Below, in pieces: positions 7,798-15,671 of a stretch of 25,947 nt of DNA. A program made the translations under genes and the position numbers. The DNA is from Coriobacteriaceae bacterium AM113-163 (lineage in GTDB: Bacteria > Actinomycetota > Coriobacteriia > Coriobacteriales > Coriobacteriaceae). The notes beneath the pieces are model-generated. The model did no database searches. It saw only the letters and a list, made by a program, of their open reading frames with translations, and was not told where the DNA came from. The stretch is taken from contig JAQDWB010000026.1 of the NCBI GenBank assembly GCA_027673765.1, positions 1 through 25,947 on the forward strand, written 5' to 3'. How positions within the stretch are numbered: position 1 is the stretch's first letter; each line of letters begins with the position of its first letter.

Positions 7798-7896
7798 CTT
7801 TCCCAAGCACCCGACCTTGCCCCTCAAACCGTCGCTTGCGTACATTTAGTACGCGGCGCTCCTCTTTCGGGGCAATCTCGGGCACTTGGAAAACCC
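7798..7896 (+). ncRNA. Structured 3' element, copy 1 (covarying with 15672-15768)
   Basis: A 99-nt hairpin-type element begins 3 nt after the purH stop. Helices: CCAAG 7803-7807 with CTTGG 7885-7889; CCCGA 7810-7814 with TCGGG 7878-7882; TTGCCCC 7817-7823 with GGGGCAA 7869-7875; inner GCGTAC 7838-7843 with GTACGC 7849-7854. The internal loops CA/CA and CC/TC, and the strands TCAA..CGTCG and CTCCTCTTTC, are the same in copy 2. No U-tract follows, so it is not an ordinary terminator. The function is unknown. Confidence 0.7.
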
Positions 7897-7924
7897 TTAA
7901 TGGGATGTTTCTCTATCCCATTAA
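7897..7924. other. 10-bp hairpin abutting the structured element
   Basis: TTAATGGGAT (7897-7906) pairs perfectly with ATCCCATTAA (7915-7924) around an 8-nt loop. No T-tract follows. It adjoins the 3' edge of the structured element; copy 2 has no such hairpin. Confidence 0.5.
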
Positions 7925-7965
7925 ACTGTTCGGTCGCCTGACCATATCGTCAAAATAATCTCTGC

Positions 7966-8001
7966 AAAAGACGGCTGCTCCGTTTGGAGGGCCGTCTTTT
8001 T
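7966..8001 (+). terminator. Rho-independent terminator
   Basis: AAAAGACGGC (7966-7975) pairs with GCCGTCTTTT (7991-8000), with an inner CTCC/GGAG stem and a GTTT loop, followed by further T. It ends transcription from purH and lies immediately upstream of the next gene's -10 box. Confidence 0.85.
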
Positions 8002-8003
8002 GG

Positions 8004-8009
8004 TATAAG
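8004..8009 (+). promoter_or_regulatory. Probable -10 box of the 8042 gene
   Basis: TATAAG sits just after the terminator. Transcription would begin near 8016, which favours the start codon at 8042 with its own ribosome site. The -35 region would overlap the terminator's right arm and is not well matched. Confidence 0.4.
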
Positions 8010-8041
8010 AGGACGGAATGACTAACACGAAAGGTATGACC

Positions 8042-8749
8042 ATGCCCCAGATTGATGATGCAGAGCTGTTTGGCAATGCCGAGGACCAGCGTGCGTACGA
8101 GGACTTTTGCGCCAATCAGGAGGCGGTCGAGAAGTTTACGCTCGACAAGCCCGCGCTTATCTGCCGTTGGCGCATGTCCAACAAAAAGGTGCCCATGCTC
8201 AACCGTCACATTCGCGCGCTGTCCGAGCGCTTGGTGCAGGGCGAGCCGCTTACCCATAACATGCTCAGCTGGGCCAAGCAGCACGTTGAGTGGTCGCTTG
8301 CCGAGGGCGATTACACCGCGCACGACGGCGTGCTCATGCTGGTGATCGACGTTAACGGCAATGCCGCCATGACGGTGGGTGAGTACGAGCCGCTGGCCGA
8401 TACTTCGGCCAAGGCGCTGCGTGCCCGCTCCGCCGAGGCCCGCTCCGAGGCCGACGAAACCGGCGTGGCGCCCGAGCTGCTCGCTGCCGTCAACAACGGC
8501 GAGCTGGCCTTTGTGGCGCCGGCGGACGAGTGCCTGTGTGGCACGGCGACGCTCATAGAGCAGCTGGCCCAGACCAAGGGCATCCCGGTCACGCGCGTAG
8601 ACATTCCCGCACAGCTCAAGGGCGCCTTGTTCCTGGTAAGCGACGAGCACGGCGTGGTGCCTGCCACCGACGCCGACGCCGCCGAGTCTGATGCCGCGAC
8701 GGTCGCCTTCTTTGCCGACGGCTACGAAAAGCTTCGCGCCCGCCGCTAA
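8042..8749 (+). CDS. Conserved-looking hypothetical protein
   Basis: A 235-residue soluble protein with no signal peptide or membrane helix. I cannot assign a family. Conspicuous segments are VPMLNRHIRALSERL, VLMLVIDVNGNAAMTVGEYEPL and a late LCGTATLIEQLAQTKGIPV; the C-terminus is Ala/Asp-rich. The arrangement faintly recalls class IV aminotransferase-type folds, but I see no convincing PLP lysine motif. I prefer the ATG at 8042, which has GAAAGG 7 nt upstream, over in-frame ATGs at 8018 and 8036, because a -10 box at 8004-8009 leaves little leader for 8018. The stop overlaps a REP-like hairpin. Confidence 0.7.
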   Translation: MPQIDDAELFGNAEDQRAYEDFCANQEAVEKFTLDKPALICRWRMSNKKVPMLNRHIRALSERLVQGEPLTHNMLSWAKQHVEWSLAEGDYTAHDGVLMLVIDVNGNAAMTVGEYEPLADTSAKALRARSAEARSEADETGVAPELLAAVNNGELAFVAPADECLCGTATLIEQLAQTKGIPVTRVDIPAQLKGALFLVSDEHGVVPATDADAAESDAATVAFFADGYEKLRARR

Positions 8750-8784
8750 ATGATTATTCTGGGACGGGGATTAAAGAATCATTT
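8748..8784 (+). repeat. REP-like hairpin overlapping a stop codon
   Basis: AAATGATT (8748-8755) pairs perfectly with AATCATTT (8777-8784) around a loop containing GGGACGGGGATT. The stem includes the last two bases of the preceding gene's TAA. The design matches the other GGGAC-loop hairpins in the window. Confidence 0.6.
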
Positions 8785-8928
8785 TGGTTCCCGCCACCGC
8801 TGCGAGTGCGAGGCGGACAAAACGCCCCCGCTCGCGAACAGTTCTGTCACCTTGGCGACGTGCGTGGCGCGCACCTGCAGTTTCGCAGCCATAATGGTGG
8901 CAAGACAACCAAGAGGGGAGCGGAATCC

Positions 8929-9600
8929 ATGGCGCTAATCTATATCGTTGAGGACGACGAGCCCATTCGTCGTGAGCTTGCCGACATCCTTGCTCGTGCC
9001 GGGTTTGAAATCGAGGCCTGCGAATCGTTCGAGCATGTCTCGCGCGATATTCTCGCCGCCGCGCCCGACCTGGTGCTGCTCGACCTCACGCTTCCCGTCA
9101 AGGACGGCCAGCATATCTGCCACGAGGTTCGCCGCGAATCCGAGGTCCCCATCATCGTCCTCACCTCGTGCACGACCGAGATCGACGAGGTCATGGCCAT
9201 GACGCTCGGCGCGGACGACTTTGTTCCCAAGCCCTATAGCGCGCGCGTGCTCGTGGCGCGCATCAACGCACTGCTGCGTCGCACCGCGGCGTCAGGCGAG
9301 CGCAGCACGCTCGTCCACAAGGGGCTGGAGCTCGACCTCGCCCGCTCTATGGTCACCAACACGGCGACCGGCGACAGCACCGAGCTCACCAAAAATGAGC
9401 TGCGCATTCTCTCGCTGCTCCTGAGCCGCGCGGGCAAGATCGTCTCGCGCTCGGCCATCATGCAGGACCTGTGGGACTCCGACGCCTTCGTGGACGACAA
9501 TACGCTCACCGTCAACATCAACCGCCTGCGCACCACGCTCGAAAAAATCGGCATCAAGGGGTATTTGACGACGCATCGCGGCCAAGGCTATTCGGTCTAG
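8929..9600 (+). CDS. OmpR-family response regulator
   Basis: A 223-residue two-domain regulator. The receiver domain has the acidic pair D9/D10, phosphoacceptor D52 in LLDLTLP, T79 and K101 in PKPY. The C-terminal winged helix (about 125-223) has TKNELRILSLLL, a recognition-helix region DDNTLTVNINRLRTTLE and the closing GYLTTHRGQGYSV. GAGGGGAG lies 8 nt before the ATG. The gene is translationally coupled to the sensor kinase that follows. The pair resembles BceRS-type systems, which answer cell-envelope stress or peptide antibiotics, but no BceAB-type ABC transporter is adjacent. Confidence 0.92.
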   Translation: MALIYIVEDDEPIRRELADILARAGFEIEACESFEHVSRDILAAAPDLVLLDLTLPVKDGQHICHEVRRESEVPIIVLTSCTTEIDEVMAMTLGADDFVPKPYSARVLVARINALLRRTAASGERSTLVHKGLELDLARSMVTNTATGDSTELTKNELRILSLLLSRAGKIVSRSAIMQDLWDSDAFVDDNTLTVNINRLRTTLEKIGIKGYLTTHRGQGYSV

Positions 9601-9609
9601 GGGCCGGCT

Positions 9610-10653
9610 ATGTCGTTTGGCAAGTTCTTTAAAGATGCACTGCTTCCCGTCGCCGTGTGGACGTGCGGCGTGCTGCTGAGCTGCTTTGTGCTGACGGTCG
9701 CCGGCGCACCCGTTTCTATCGTGGTCGTGGCGGTTGGCGTGTCCTTTATCTTTGGTATGCTCGGCATCGTGATCGAGTACGCTCGCCGTCGCCGTTTTCT
9801 GCGTCAGTTGGAGCGCGCGGCAGAGGAGCTCGAGAGTCCCGCATGGGTGCAGGAGATGGTGCAATGCCCAACCTATGCCGAGGGCGAGCTCGAGTACGAG
9901 GTCCTGTGCCGGGTGGGCAAAGCCGCCTGCGACGAGGTTGCCGAGGGCCGGCGTCAGACCGAAGACTATCGCGACTATATCGAGAGCTGGGTCCACGAGG
10001 CCAAGCTGCCCCTGGCGGCGGCTCACCTGATTCTGGAAAACCTCGACGGCGGCGCAGATGACCCAACACGTGTCGATGACCTGGGTCGCGAGTTGGCTCG
10101 CGTGGAACGCTATATCGACCAGGCGCTGTACTACGCGCGCTCGGAAGTCGTGGAGCGCGACTACCTGATTCGCCGCTGGGACCTTAAGACCTTGGTGACG
10201 GGTGCGATTAAGGCCAACGCGCGCGAGCTCATTGCGGCGCACGTGGCTCCGGTGTGCGAGAACCTCGACTTCGAGGTCTTTACCGACGAAAAATGGCTCG
10301 AGTTTATCCTGGGCCAGCTCATTCAGAACAGCATTAAATATGCGCGCGAGGACGGCGCGAAGATCGTGTTTTCGGGCGCGTTACTGGACGAGGGCCTGGC
10401 GAGCGAGCGCATCGAGCTCACCGTTGCGGACAACGGCTGCGGCGTGTGTGCGGCAGACCTGCCGCGCGTGTTCGAGAAGGGCTTTACCGGCGACAACGGC
10501 CGCACCACCAAGCGCGCAACGGGCATCGGCCTCTATCTGGTGGCGCGCCTGTGTTCCAAGATGGGCATCGATGTCACCGCGGCATCCGAGTCCGGCGAAG
10601 GCTTTGTCGTAACATTCGCCTTCTCGACGAATAAGTTCCAATATTTCGAGTAG
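9610..10653 (+). CDS. BceS-like intramembrane-sensing histidine kinase
   Basis: A 347-residue kinase. Two close transmembrane helices (about 11-31 and 34-56) leave almost no external loop, the hallmark of intramembrane-sensing kinases. The phosphoacceptor is H129 in SWVHEAKLPL, close to the WVHEIKTPL form typical of BceS. The ATPase domain follows with QLIQNSIKYA (N box), ADNGCGV (G1) and ATGIGLYLV (G2). The start follows the regulator's stop by 9 nt and its AGGGG overlaps that stop, so the two are coupled. It should phosphorylate the regulator at 8929-9600. The signal is unknown. Confidence 0.9.
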   Translation: MSFGKFFKDALLPVAVWTCGVLLSCFVLTVAGAPVSIVVVAVGVSFIFGMLGIVIEYARRRRFLRQLERAAEELESPAWVQEMVQCPTYAEGELEYEVLCRVGKAACDEVAEGRRQTEDYRDYIESWVHEAKLPLAAAHLILENLDGGADDPTRVDDLGRELARVERYIDQALYYARSEVVERDYLIRRWDLKTLVTGAIKANARELIAAHVAPVCENLDFEVFTDEKWLEFILGQLIQNSIKYAREDGAKIVFSGALLDEGLASERIELTVADNGCGVCAADLPRVFEKGFTGDNGRTTKRATGIGLYLVARLCSKMGIDVTAASESGEGFVVTFAFSTNKFQYFE

Positions 10654-10701
10654 CGCACACGGCAGACGTCCGCCCAAACAAAACGTGCCGTCCATGAAAA
10701 A

Positions 10702-10735
10702 CGTGCCGCCCCAACCGGGGCGGCACGCCATCTTT
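10702..10735 (+). terminator. Rho-independent terminator of the two-component operon
   Basis: CGTGCCGCCCC (10702-10712) pairs with GGGGCGGCACG (10717-10727) around AACC, an 11-bp stem, followed by a T-rich stretch (TCTTTT). It is 48 nt after the kinase stop. Confidence 0.8.
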
Positions 10736-10767
10736 TATCAGCTAACTCGTTGAAGTATGGTGACGAA

Positions 10768-10858
10768 GGCGCAAGGCCGGGAGGGGTTATCTAAGCCGAC
10801 ATCCCGCAGCCGCGAAGCGGCGAGGACGTCGGCGTGATAACCCCGCAGGCCTTGCGCC
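10768..10858. repeat. Very long multi-helix hairpin between convergent genes
   Basis: Helices stack in order: GGCGCAAGGCC 10768-10778 with 10848-10858; GGGGTTATC 10783-10791 with 10836-10844; GCCGAC 10795-10800 with GTCGGC 10828-10833; TCC/GGA; and GCCGC 10809-10813 with GCGGC 10817-10821, with loop GAA. It lies 13 nt beyond the UspA stop. There is no U-tract, so it looks like a fold-back repeat or a structured 3' UTR rather than a plain terminator. Confidence 0.7.
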
Positions 10859-10871
10859 GACGGGAAGGAAC

Positions 10872-11309
10872 CTACTTCACGACCAGGATGTCGCAGTCCG
10901 TATTGCGCAGCAGGAACGTCGAAATCGAACCCAGAAGCGCATACTTGATCGAGGACAGGCCGCGAGCGCCGCAGAGCACCAGGTCGGGCTTGACCACGTC
11001 GAGCATCTCGTCTTTGAGCGTCTCGCGAATACGACCGGCACGTATCATAACCTCGACCTCGGGAATATCGGGATTGGCCTTGGCCTCTTCGAGCTGCTTT
11101 TCGATGGAGTTCTTAAAGGCCTCCTCCAGACCGTTGACCAAATCGACCGGATAGGAGCCGGCGCTCTCGAGCGCCGTGGAATCGATAACGTGGCCGATAA
11201 TCAGCTTGGCGCCGTTGTTCGCGGCGACCTTGATGGCGCGTGCGAGCACAAAATCCTGCTGCTCAGTACCGTCGAGTGAAACAAATACCTTGGTGTAACC
11301 CTCGTTCAT
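10872..11309 (-). CDS. UspA-family universal stress protein
   Basis: A 145-residue single-domain protein. It has the N-terminal strand KVFVSLDGTEQ and, near the end, the nucleotide-binding signature G-x2-G-x9-G-S: GARG at 114-117 and GS at 127-128. This places it among the ATP-binding UspA proteins, cytoplasmic dimers induced by starvation or stress. AGGAGG lies just before the ATG on the minus strand. It diverges from uppP and converges on the histidine kinase gene. A promoter on the minus strand was not clear; a TATAAC occurs at 11400-11405 without a good -35. Confidence 0.9.
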   Translation of the reverse strand: MNEGYTKVFVSLDGTEQQDFVLARAIKVAANNGAKLIIGHVIDSTALESAGSYPVDLVNGLEEAFKNSIEKQLEEAKANPDIPEVEVMIRAGRIRETLKDEMLDVVKPDLVLCGARGLSSIKYALLGSISTFLLRNTDCDILVVK

Positions 11310-11427
11310 GGTTTCCTCCTTGGTCTATCGCACGGGCGCGGGGCTCGTGCGTCGGGCGGGCGCGGGTGCGTTGACCGCCGGACACTTTATCTTGTTGCAG
11401 TTATACCCAAGGATTTCGGTTTAACTG

Positions 11428-11457
11428 CTCGCAATTCTGTGAACGGGCGAGTTTTTT
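11428..11457 (+). terminator. Weak stem with T6 in the usp/uppP intergenic region
   Basis: CTCGC (11428-11432) and GCGAG (11447-11451) form a 5-bp stem with a 14-nt loop, followed by six T's. It is unclear what transcript it would end; it may be an attenuator before uppP or chance. Confidence 0.25.
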
Positions 11458-11558
11458 GGTAAGGGTAGGCGCGGTCGCACCGCCAACGGTTGATAATGGG
11501 ACATCGCCCGCATCGTCCGCAGAACATCTACCGGCGGGTGTCTAACGAGGGGGTCCCT

Positions 11559-12539
11559 TTGGATATTATCGAGCTTCTAAAATCTGCCTTCATGGGCCTG
11601 GTCGAGGGCATCACCGAATGGCTGCCCGTTTCGTCGACGGGCCACATGATCTTGGTGGACGAGTTCGTCAAGATGAACGTGAGCGAGACGTTCTGGAATA
11701 TGTTCCTGGTCGTGATTCAGCTCGGCGCCATTCTGGCCGTCTGCGTGCTGTTTTTCCACGAGCTCAACCCGTTCTCGCCCAGCAAGGGCAAGGAGGGCCG
11801 TCGCGACACCTGGGTGCTGTGGGGCAAGATTGTGCTCGGTTGCATTCCTGCGGCGGCGATCGGCCTGCCGCTCAACGACTGGATGGAGGAGCATTTCTAC
11901 AACGCTCCCGTCGTGGCGCTGGCGCTCATTGTGTACGGCGTGCTGTTTATCGTGATCGAGAACTGGCGCGCGAGCAAGCGCGAGGAAATGGCCGTTGCCG
12001 GTTCGTTTGGTTCGCGTGCTGTGGTGTCGGGTGGACGTCCCGCCGGTGCGCACTTTGCGGCGCCCCCCACGGCTACCGCTGAGGATGAGGACGATGACGA
12101 GAATCTGGACTTTGGTTCCATCGCCACGCTCGAGGACCTCAGCTGGAAGACTGCGCTGGGTATCGGCTGCTTCCAGGTGCTTTCGCTGGTGCCTGGTACG
12201 TCTCGCTCCGGTTCTACCATCATCGGCGGCCTGCTTTTGGGCTGCACGCGCTCGGTGGCGTCTAAGTTCACGTTCTTCCTGGCCATCCCTGTCATGTTTG
12301 GCGCGAGTGCGCTCAAGCTGGTCAAGTACTTCATCAAGGGCGGCACGTTCGGCACCAACGAGATCGCCATCTTGGGCGTGGGCTGCGTTGTTGCCTTTGT
12401 GGTTTCGCTCATCGCCATCAAGTGGCTCATGGGCTTCGTCCGCCGTCACGACTTTAAGTGCTTCGGTGTTTACCGCATCATCCTGGGCATCGTAGTGCTC
12501 GCATACTTCTTCGTTCTGGAGCCCATGCTCGGCCTCTAA
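11559..12539 (+). CDS. uppP: Undecaprenyl-diphosphatase
   Basis: UppP (BacA) dephosphorylates undecaprenyl diphosphate at the membrane, recycling the carrier lipid for peptidoglycan synthesis; extra copies confer bacitracin tolerance. Conserved motifs are EGITEWLPVSSTGH (16-29) and PGTSRSGST (212-220), in a polytopic protein. I chose the TTG at 11559, preceded by GAGGGGG, because the family starts with the DIIELLKS-type helix; the upstream in-frame ATG at 11490 adds residues unlike the family. At 326 residues it exceeds the usual 265-290 because of an acidic, low-complexity insert at about 142-193 (DEDDDENLD), which would form a cytoplasmic loop. Confidence 0.93.
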   Translation: MDIIELLKSAFMGLVEGITEWLPVSSTGHMILVDEFVKMNVSETFWNMFLVVIQLGAILAVCVLFFHELNPFSPSKGKEGRRDTWVLWGKIVLGCIPAAAIGLPLNDWMEEHFYNAPVVALALIVYGVLFIVIENWRASKREEMAVAGSFGSRAVVSGGRPAGAHFAAPPTATAEDEDDDENLDFGSIATLEDLSWKTALGIGCFQVLSLVPGTSRSGSTIIGGLLLGCTRSVASKFTFFLAIPVMFGASALKLVKYFIKGGTFGTNEIAILGVGCVVAFVVSLIAIKWLMGFVRRHDFKCFGVYRIILGIVVLAYFFVLEPMLGL

Positions 12540-12583
12540 CTTAGTCGACGCTGCGCGGCGGCCAGAGCGACAGCTTGTCATTC

Positions 12584-12627
12584 AAAGAGGGTGGCATGAC
12601 CAAAAGGTCTATGCTGCCCTCTTTTTT
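12584..12627 (+). terminator. Rho-independent terminator of uppP
   Basis: AAAGAGGG (12584-12591) pairs with CCCTCTTT (12617-12624), followed by T6. The upper stem GCATGACC...GGTCTATGC is almost identical to the inner hairpin of the structured element at 15707-15731. Confidence 0.85.
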
Positions 12628-12674
12628 GGGCGATGGGGTGGGTCCGATGGTGGCGCACGGAGTCGTGGTGTGAT

Positions 12675-12705
12675 TTGCGTCGGTGTCCGCGCGGCTCGGT
12701 ATACT
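12675..12705 (+). promoter_or_regulatory. Candidate promoter of pcrA
   Basis: TTGCGT (12675-12680) and TATACT (12700-12705) are 19 nt apart. The -10 is a five-of-six match. The transcript would begin near 12712, about 55 nt before the ATG. Confidence 0.5.
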
Positions 12706-12766
12706 GGTACGGCTCAAACTATGGCGCTGCCCGCAGGCGCGCCGTCCGTCAGATGAGGAGTCGCCC

Positions 12767-15667
12767 ATGACCCAGCCCCTGCCCTGGGAAAAGAACACTG
12801 CCGCGCCCGTGCCGCCCGCGCCGGAACCCGTGCCACTCGATGCATACACCGCCCCCGCTGCGCCGGAGCCCGAGCTCGTTCCGCTCGACATCTACGACGC
12901 TCCCGCGCCGGCGCCCAAGCCCGCCAAGCCGCTCGTCGACATCGACAGCCTTAATCCCGCCCAGCGCGAGGCGGTCCTGTCCACCGAGGGCCCGTTGCTG
13001 GTGCTCGCCGGCGCCGGCTCGGGCAAGACCCGCGTCTTGACCTTCCGCATCGCACATATGCTCGGCGACCTGGGTGTTAAGCCTTGGCAGGTTCTTGCCA
13101 TCACGTTTACCAACAAGGCTGCGGCCGAGATGCGCGAGCGTCTGGCGGCACTCATCCCAAGCGGCACCCGTGGCATGTGGGTGTGCACCTTCCATGCCAT
13201 GTGCGTGCGCATGCTGCGCGAGGACGCCGACCTGCTGGGCTATACCGGTCAATTCACCATCTACGATGACGACGACTCAAAGCGCATGGTGCGCGACATT
13301 ATGCAGGCGCTCGGCATCGAGCAAAAGCAGTTCCCCATCAACATGATCCGCAGCAAGATCAGCTCTGCTAAAAACGCCATGATCGGGCCCGAGGACATGC
13401 TCAAGAGCGCCGATAGCCCCAACGACAAAAAGGCCGCGCAAGTCTACCTGGAGCTGGAGCGCCGCCTGCGCGCCGCCAACGCGATGGACTTCGACGACCT
13501 GCTCGTGCGCACGCTCGAGCTACTGCGCACCCGCCCCGAGGTGCTCGACAAGTACCAAGAGCGCTTCCGCTACATTAGCGTCGACGAATATCAGGACACC
13601 AACCACGTCCAGTACGAAATCGCCAACCTGCTGGCCGCCAAGTACCAAAACCTCATGGTCGTGGGCGACGACGACCAGTCCATTTATAGCTGGCGTGGCG
13701 CCGACATCACCAACATCCTGGACTTTGAGCAGGACTTTAAAAACTGCAAGACCGTCAAGTTGGAGCAGAACTATCGCTCCACGGGTCACATCCTGAGCGC
13801 CGCCAATGCCGTTGTTCGCCACAACTCGCAGCGCAAGGACAAGCGCCTGTTTACGGCCGAGGGCGATGGCGAGAAGATTCAGGCTTTCCAGGCAAGCGAC
13901 GAGCGCGACGAAGGTCGCTGGATTGCCGGCGAGATCGAAAAGCTGCATGCCAAGGGTACGAGCTACGACGATATCGCCGTGTTCTACCGCACCAACGCCC
14001 AGTCGCGTATCCTCGAAGATATGTTCCTGCGCGCGGGCGTGCCCTACAAGATCGTCGGCGGCACGCGATTCTTCGACCGCGCCGAGATTCGCGACGTCAT
14101 GGCCTATCTCAAGATGATCGTGAACCCGGCCGACGAGATGAGCGTCAAGCGCGTCATCAACACGCCGCGCCGCGGCATCGGCTCCACCTCGATCCAAAAG
14201 ATCGAGCAGCTGGCGCGCGACAACCGCTGCTCGTTCTTCCAGGCCTGCGAGATCGCAACAGCCGAGACGGGCATGTTTAGTGCCAAGGTGCGCAACGGCC
14301 TGTCGAGTTTTGTGGCGCTGGTGCGCGAGGGCCGCCGCATGGACGGCGAGCTCAAGGACGTCGTCGAGATGATTGTCGATAAGACGGGCCTGCTGCAGGC
14401 GTTTCGCGCCGAGGGCACCATGGAGTCCGAGAGCCGCGCCGAGAACATCCAGGAATTCCTGGGCGTCGCCGCCGAATTTGAGGAGACGCACGAGGATATC
14501 GAGGGTACGCTCGAGAGCTTGGAAGAGCTGCGCGCGGCCGGTGTTGCCGATGTGCCTGCCGGCGCCGAGCCCGAGCCCGTCGTGGTGAGCGCGCCTGCGC
14601 CCGAGCCGGGACCGTCCGCTCCGGCATCCTCGTTTGAGGCACTTGTCGGCGCTCGTGACGCCGCGGGCTCCAATCCGCTCGATAGCCTAGCCGCCCCGGC
14701 GCTCTCGCCGCAGGATGCCCTGGCCGCCGCCATCGCGGGCAACGCGTATGCCGTGCCAACAGAGCTACCGGCGGGCGCCGTGCATGCCGACGAGATCGAG
14801 CGCACCTACGGTCCGCTCACCTGTAAGGCGCTGCCGGCACTCATGGAGTGGCTGGCCCTGCGCTCCGACTTGGATTCCCTGGCCGGCGAGACGCATGCCA
14901 TTACCATGATGACCATCCACTCCGCCAAGGGCCTGGAGTTCCCGGCGGTGTTCGTGGCCGGCATGGAGGAGGGCATCTTCCCGCACGTGCACGACTTTGG
15001 CGGCAGCGATGATCCGGGCAAGCTCGAGGAGGAACGTCGCCTGGCCTACGTTGCCATCACGCGCGCCCGTAAGCGCCTGTTTCTGACCTATGCGGCCACG
15101 CGCCGCACCTACGGCTCGACTTCTGCCAACCCGCGCTCGCGCTTCCTCAACGAGATTCCGTTTGAGGATATCGAGTTTAGCGGTATCGGTTCTGCCGGTT
15201 TTGAGGGCACGGGCTGGGAGAAGCGCGGCGACCGTCACGGCACCTTTGGCTCGGGCATGGGCTCGGATATGTATGGCGGCAAGGTGTTCGGTTCGCATAC
15301 GCGCTCGACCGGCGGCTCCGGCTCGCGCGGCGGGTCGAGCTTTGACGACTTCTTTGGCGGCAGCAGCTATGGGACTGAGCGCCATCGTGGGGTTTCGCCT
15401 GACGCCGGCCGCGTTGCCTCGACCTTTGGCTCGGGCGCGCCGCGAGCCAAAAAGCCGTCGTCCAAGGTGTCGCCGACGGTGGAGCGCAAGGTCGATCGCG
15501 CGAGCGCGTCGCAGGACTTTGCCGCGGGCGATACCGTGAGTCACAAGACCTTTGGCACGGGTACCGTGATCTCGGTCGCCGGAGACATGATCGAGGTTCA
15601 ATTCGAAAAGACCGGCCAGACCAAAAAGCTTATGAAGGGCTTTGCGCCTATAGTGAAACTGACCTAG
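12767..15667 (+). CDS. pcrA: ATP-dependent DNA helicase PcrA/UvrD
   Basis: A 966-residue superfamily 1A 3'-5' helicase used in repair and in clearing replication and transcription conflicts. Motifs: AGAGSGKT (81-88, K87), TFTNKAAAEMRERL (Ia), DEYQDT (D273/E274), GDDDQSIYSWRGAD (III), LEQNYRST (IV), TIHSAKGLEFPAVF (V) and AYVAITRARKRL (VI). The last ~50 residues (HKTFGTGTV...VQFEKTG) form the Tudor-like domain that binds RNA polymerase in PcrA. Unusual are a Pro/Ala-rich N-terminal ~60 residues, a Pro/Ala/Glu-rich insert at about 592-675 in the 2B region, and a Gly/Ser-rich linker at about 808-900. TGAGGAG lies 6 nt before the ATG at 12767; the upstream in-frame ATG at 12683 would precede the probable transcription start. 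Confidence 0.95.
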   Translation: MTQPLPWEKNTAAPVPPAPEPVPLDAYTAPAAPEPELVPLDIYDAPAPAPKPAKPLVDIDSLNPAQREAVLSTEGPLLVLAGAGSGKTRVLTFRIAHMLGDLGVKPWQVLAITFTNKAAAEMRERLAALIPSGTRGMWVCTFHAMCVRMLREDADLLGYTGQFTIYDDDDSKRMVRDIMQALGIEQKQFPINMIRSKISSAKNAMIGPEDMLKSADSPNDKKAAQVYLELERRLRAANAMDFDDLLVRTLELLRTRPEVLDKYQERFRYISVDEYQDTNHVQYEIANLLAAKYQNLMVVGDDDQSIYSWRGADITNILDFEQDFKNCKTVKLEQNYRSTGHILSAANAVVRHNSQRKDKRLFTAEGDGEKIQAFQASDERDEGRWIAGEIEKLHAKGTSYDDIAVFYRTNAQSRILEDMFLRAGVPYKIVGGTRFFDRAEIRDVMAYLKMIVNPADEMSVKRVINTPRRGIGSTSIQKIEQLARDNRCSFFQACEIATAETGMFSAKVRNGLSSFVALVREGRRMDGELKDVVEMIVDKTGLLQAFRAEGTMESESRAENIQEFLGVAAEFEETHEDIEGTLESLEELRAAGVADVPAGAEPEPVVVSAPAPEPGPSAPASSFEALVGARDAAGSNPLDSLAAPALSPQDALAAAIAGNAYAVPTELPAGAVHADEIERTYGPLTCKALPALMEWLALRSDLDSLAGETHAITMMTIHSAKGLEFPAVFVAGMEEGIFPHVHDFGGSDDPGKLEEERRLAYVAITRARKRLFLTYAATRRTYGSTSANPRSRFLNEIPFEDIEFSGIGSAGFEGTGWEKRGDRHGTFGSGMGSDMYGGKVFGSHTRSTGGSGSRGGSSFDDFFGGSSYGTERHRGVSPDAGRVASTFGSGAPRAKKPSSKVSPTVERKVDRASASQDFAAGDTVSHKTFGTGTVISVAGDMIEVQFEKTGQTKKLMKGFAPIVKLT

Positions 15668-15671
15668 GCGG

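Noticed and set aside
6142..7845. 567-codon ORF antisense to purH
   Set aside because: It is a shadow of a highly conserved gene; the product is low-complexity Gly/Leu/Val-rich.
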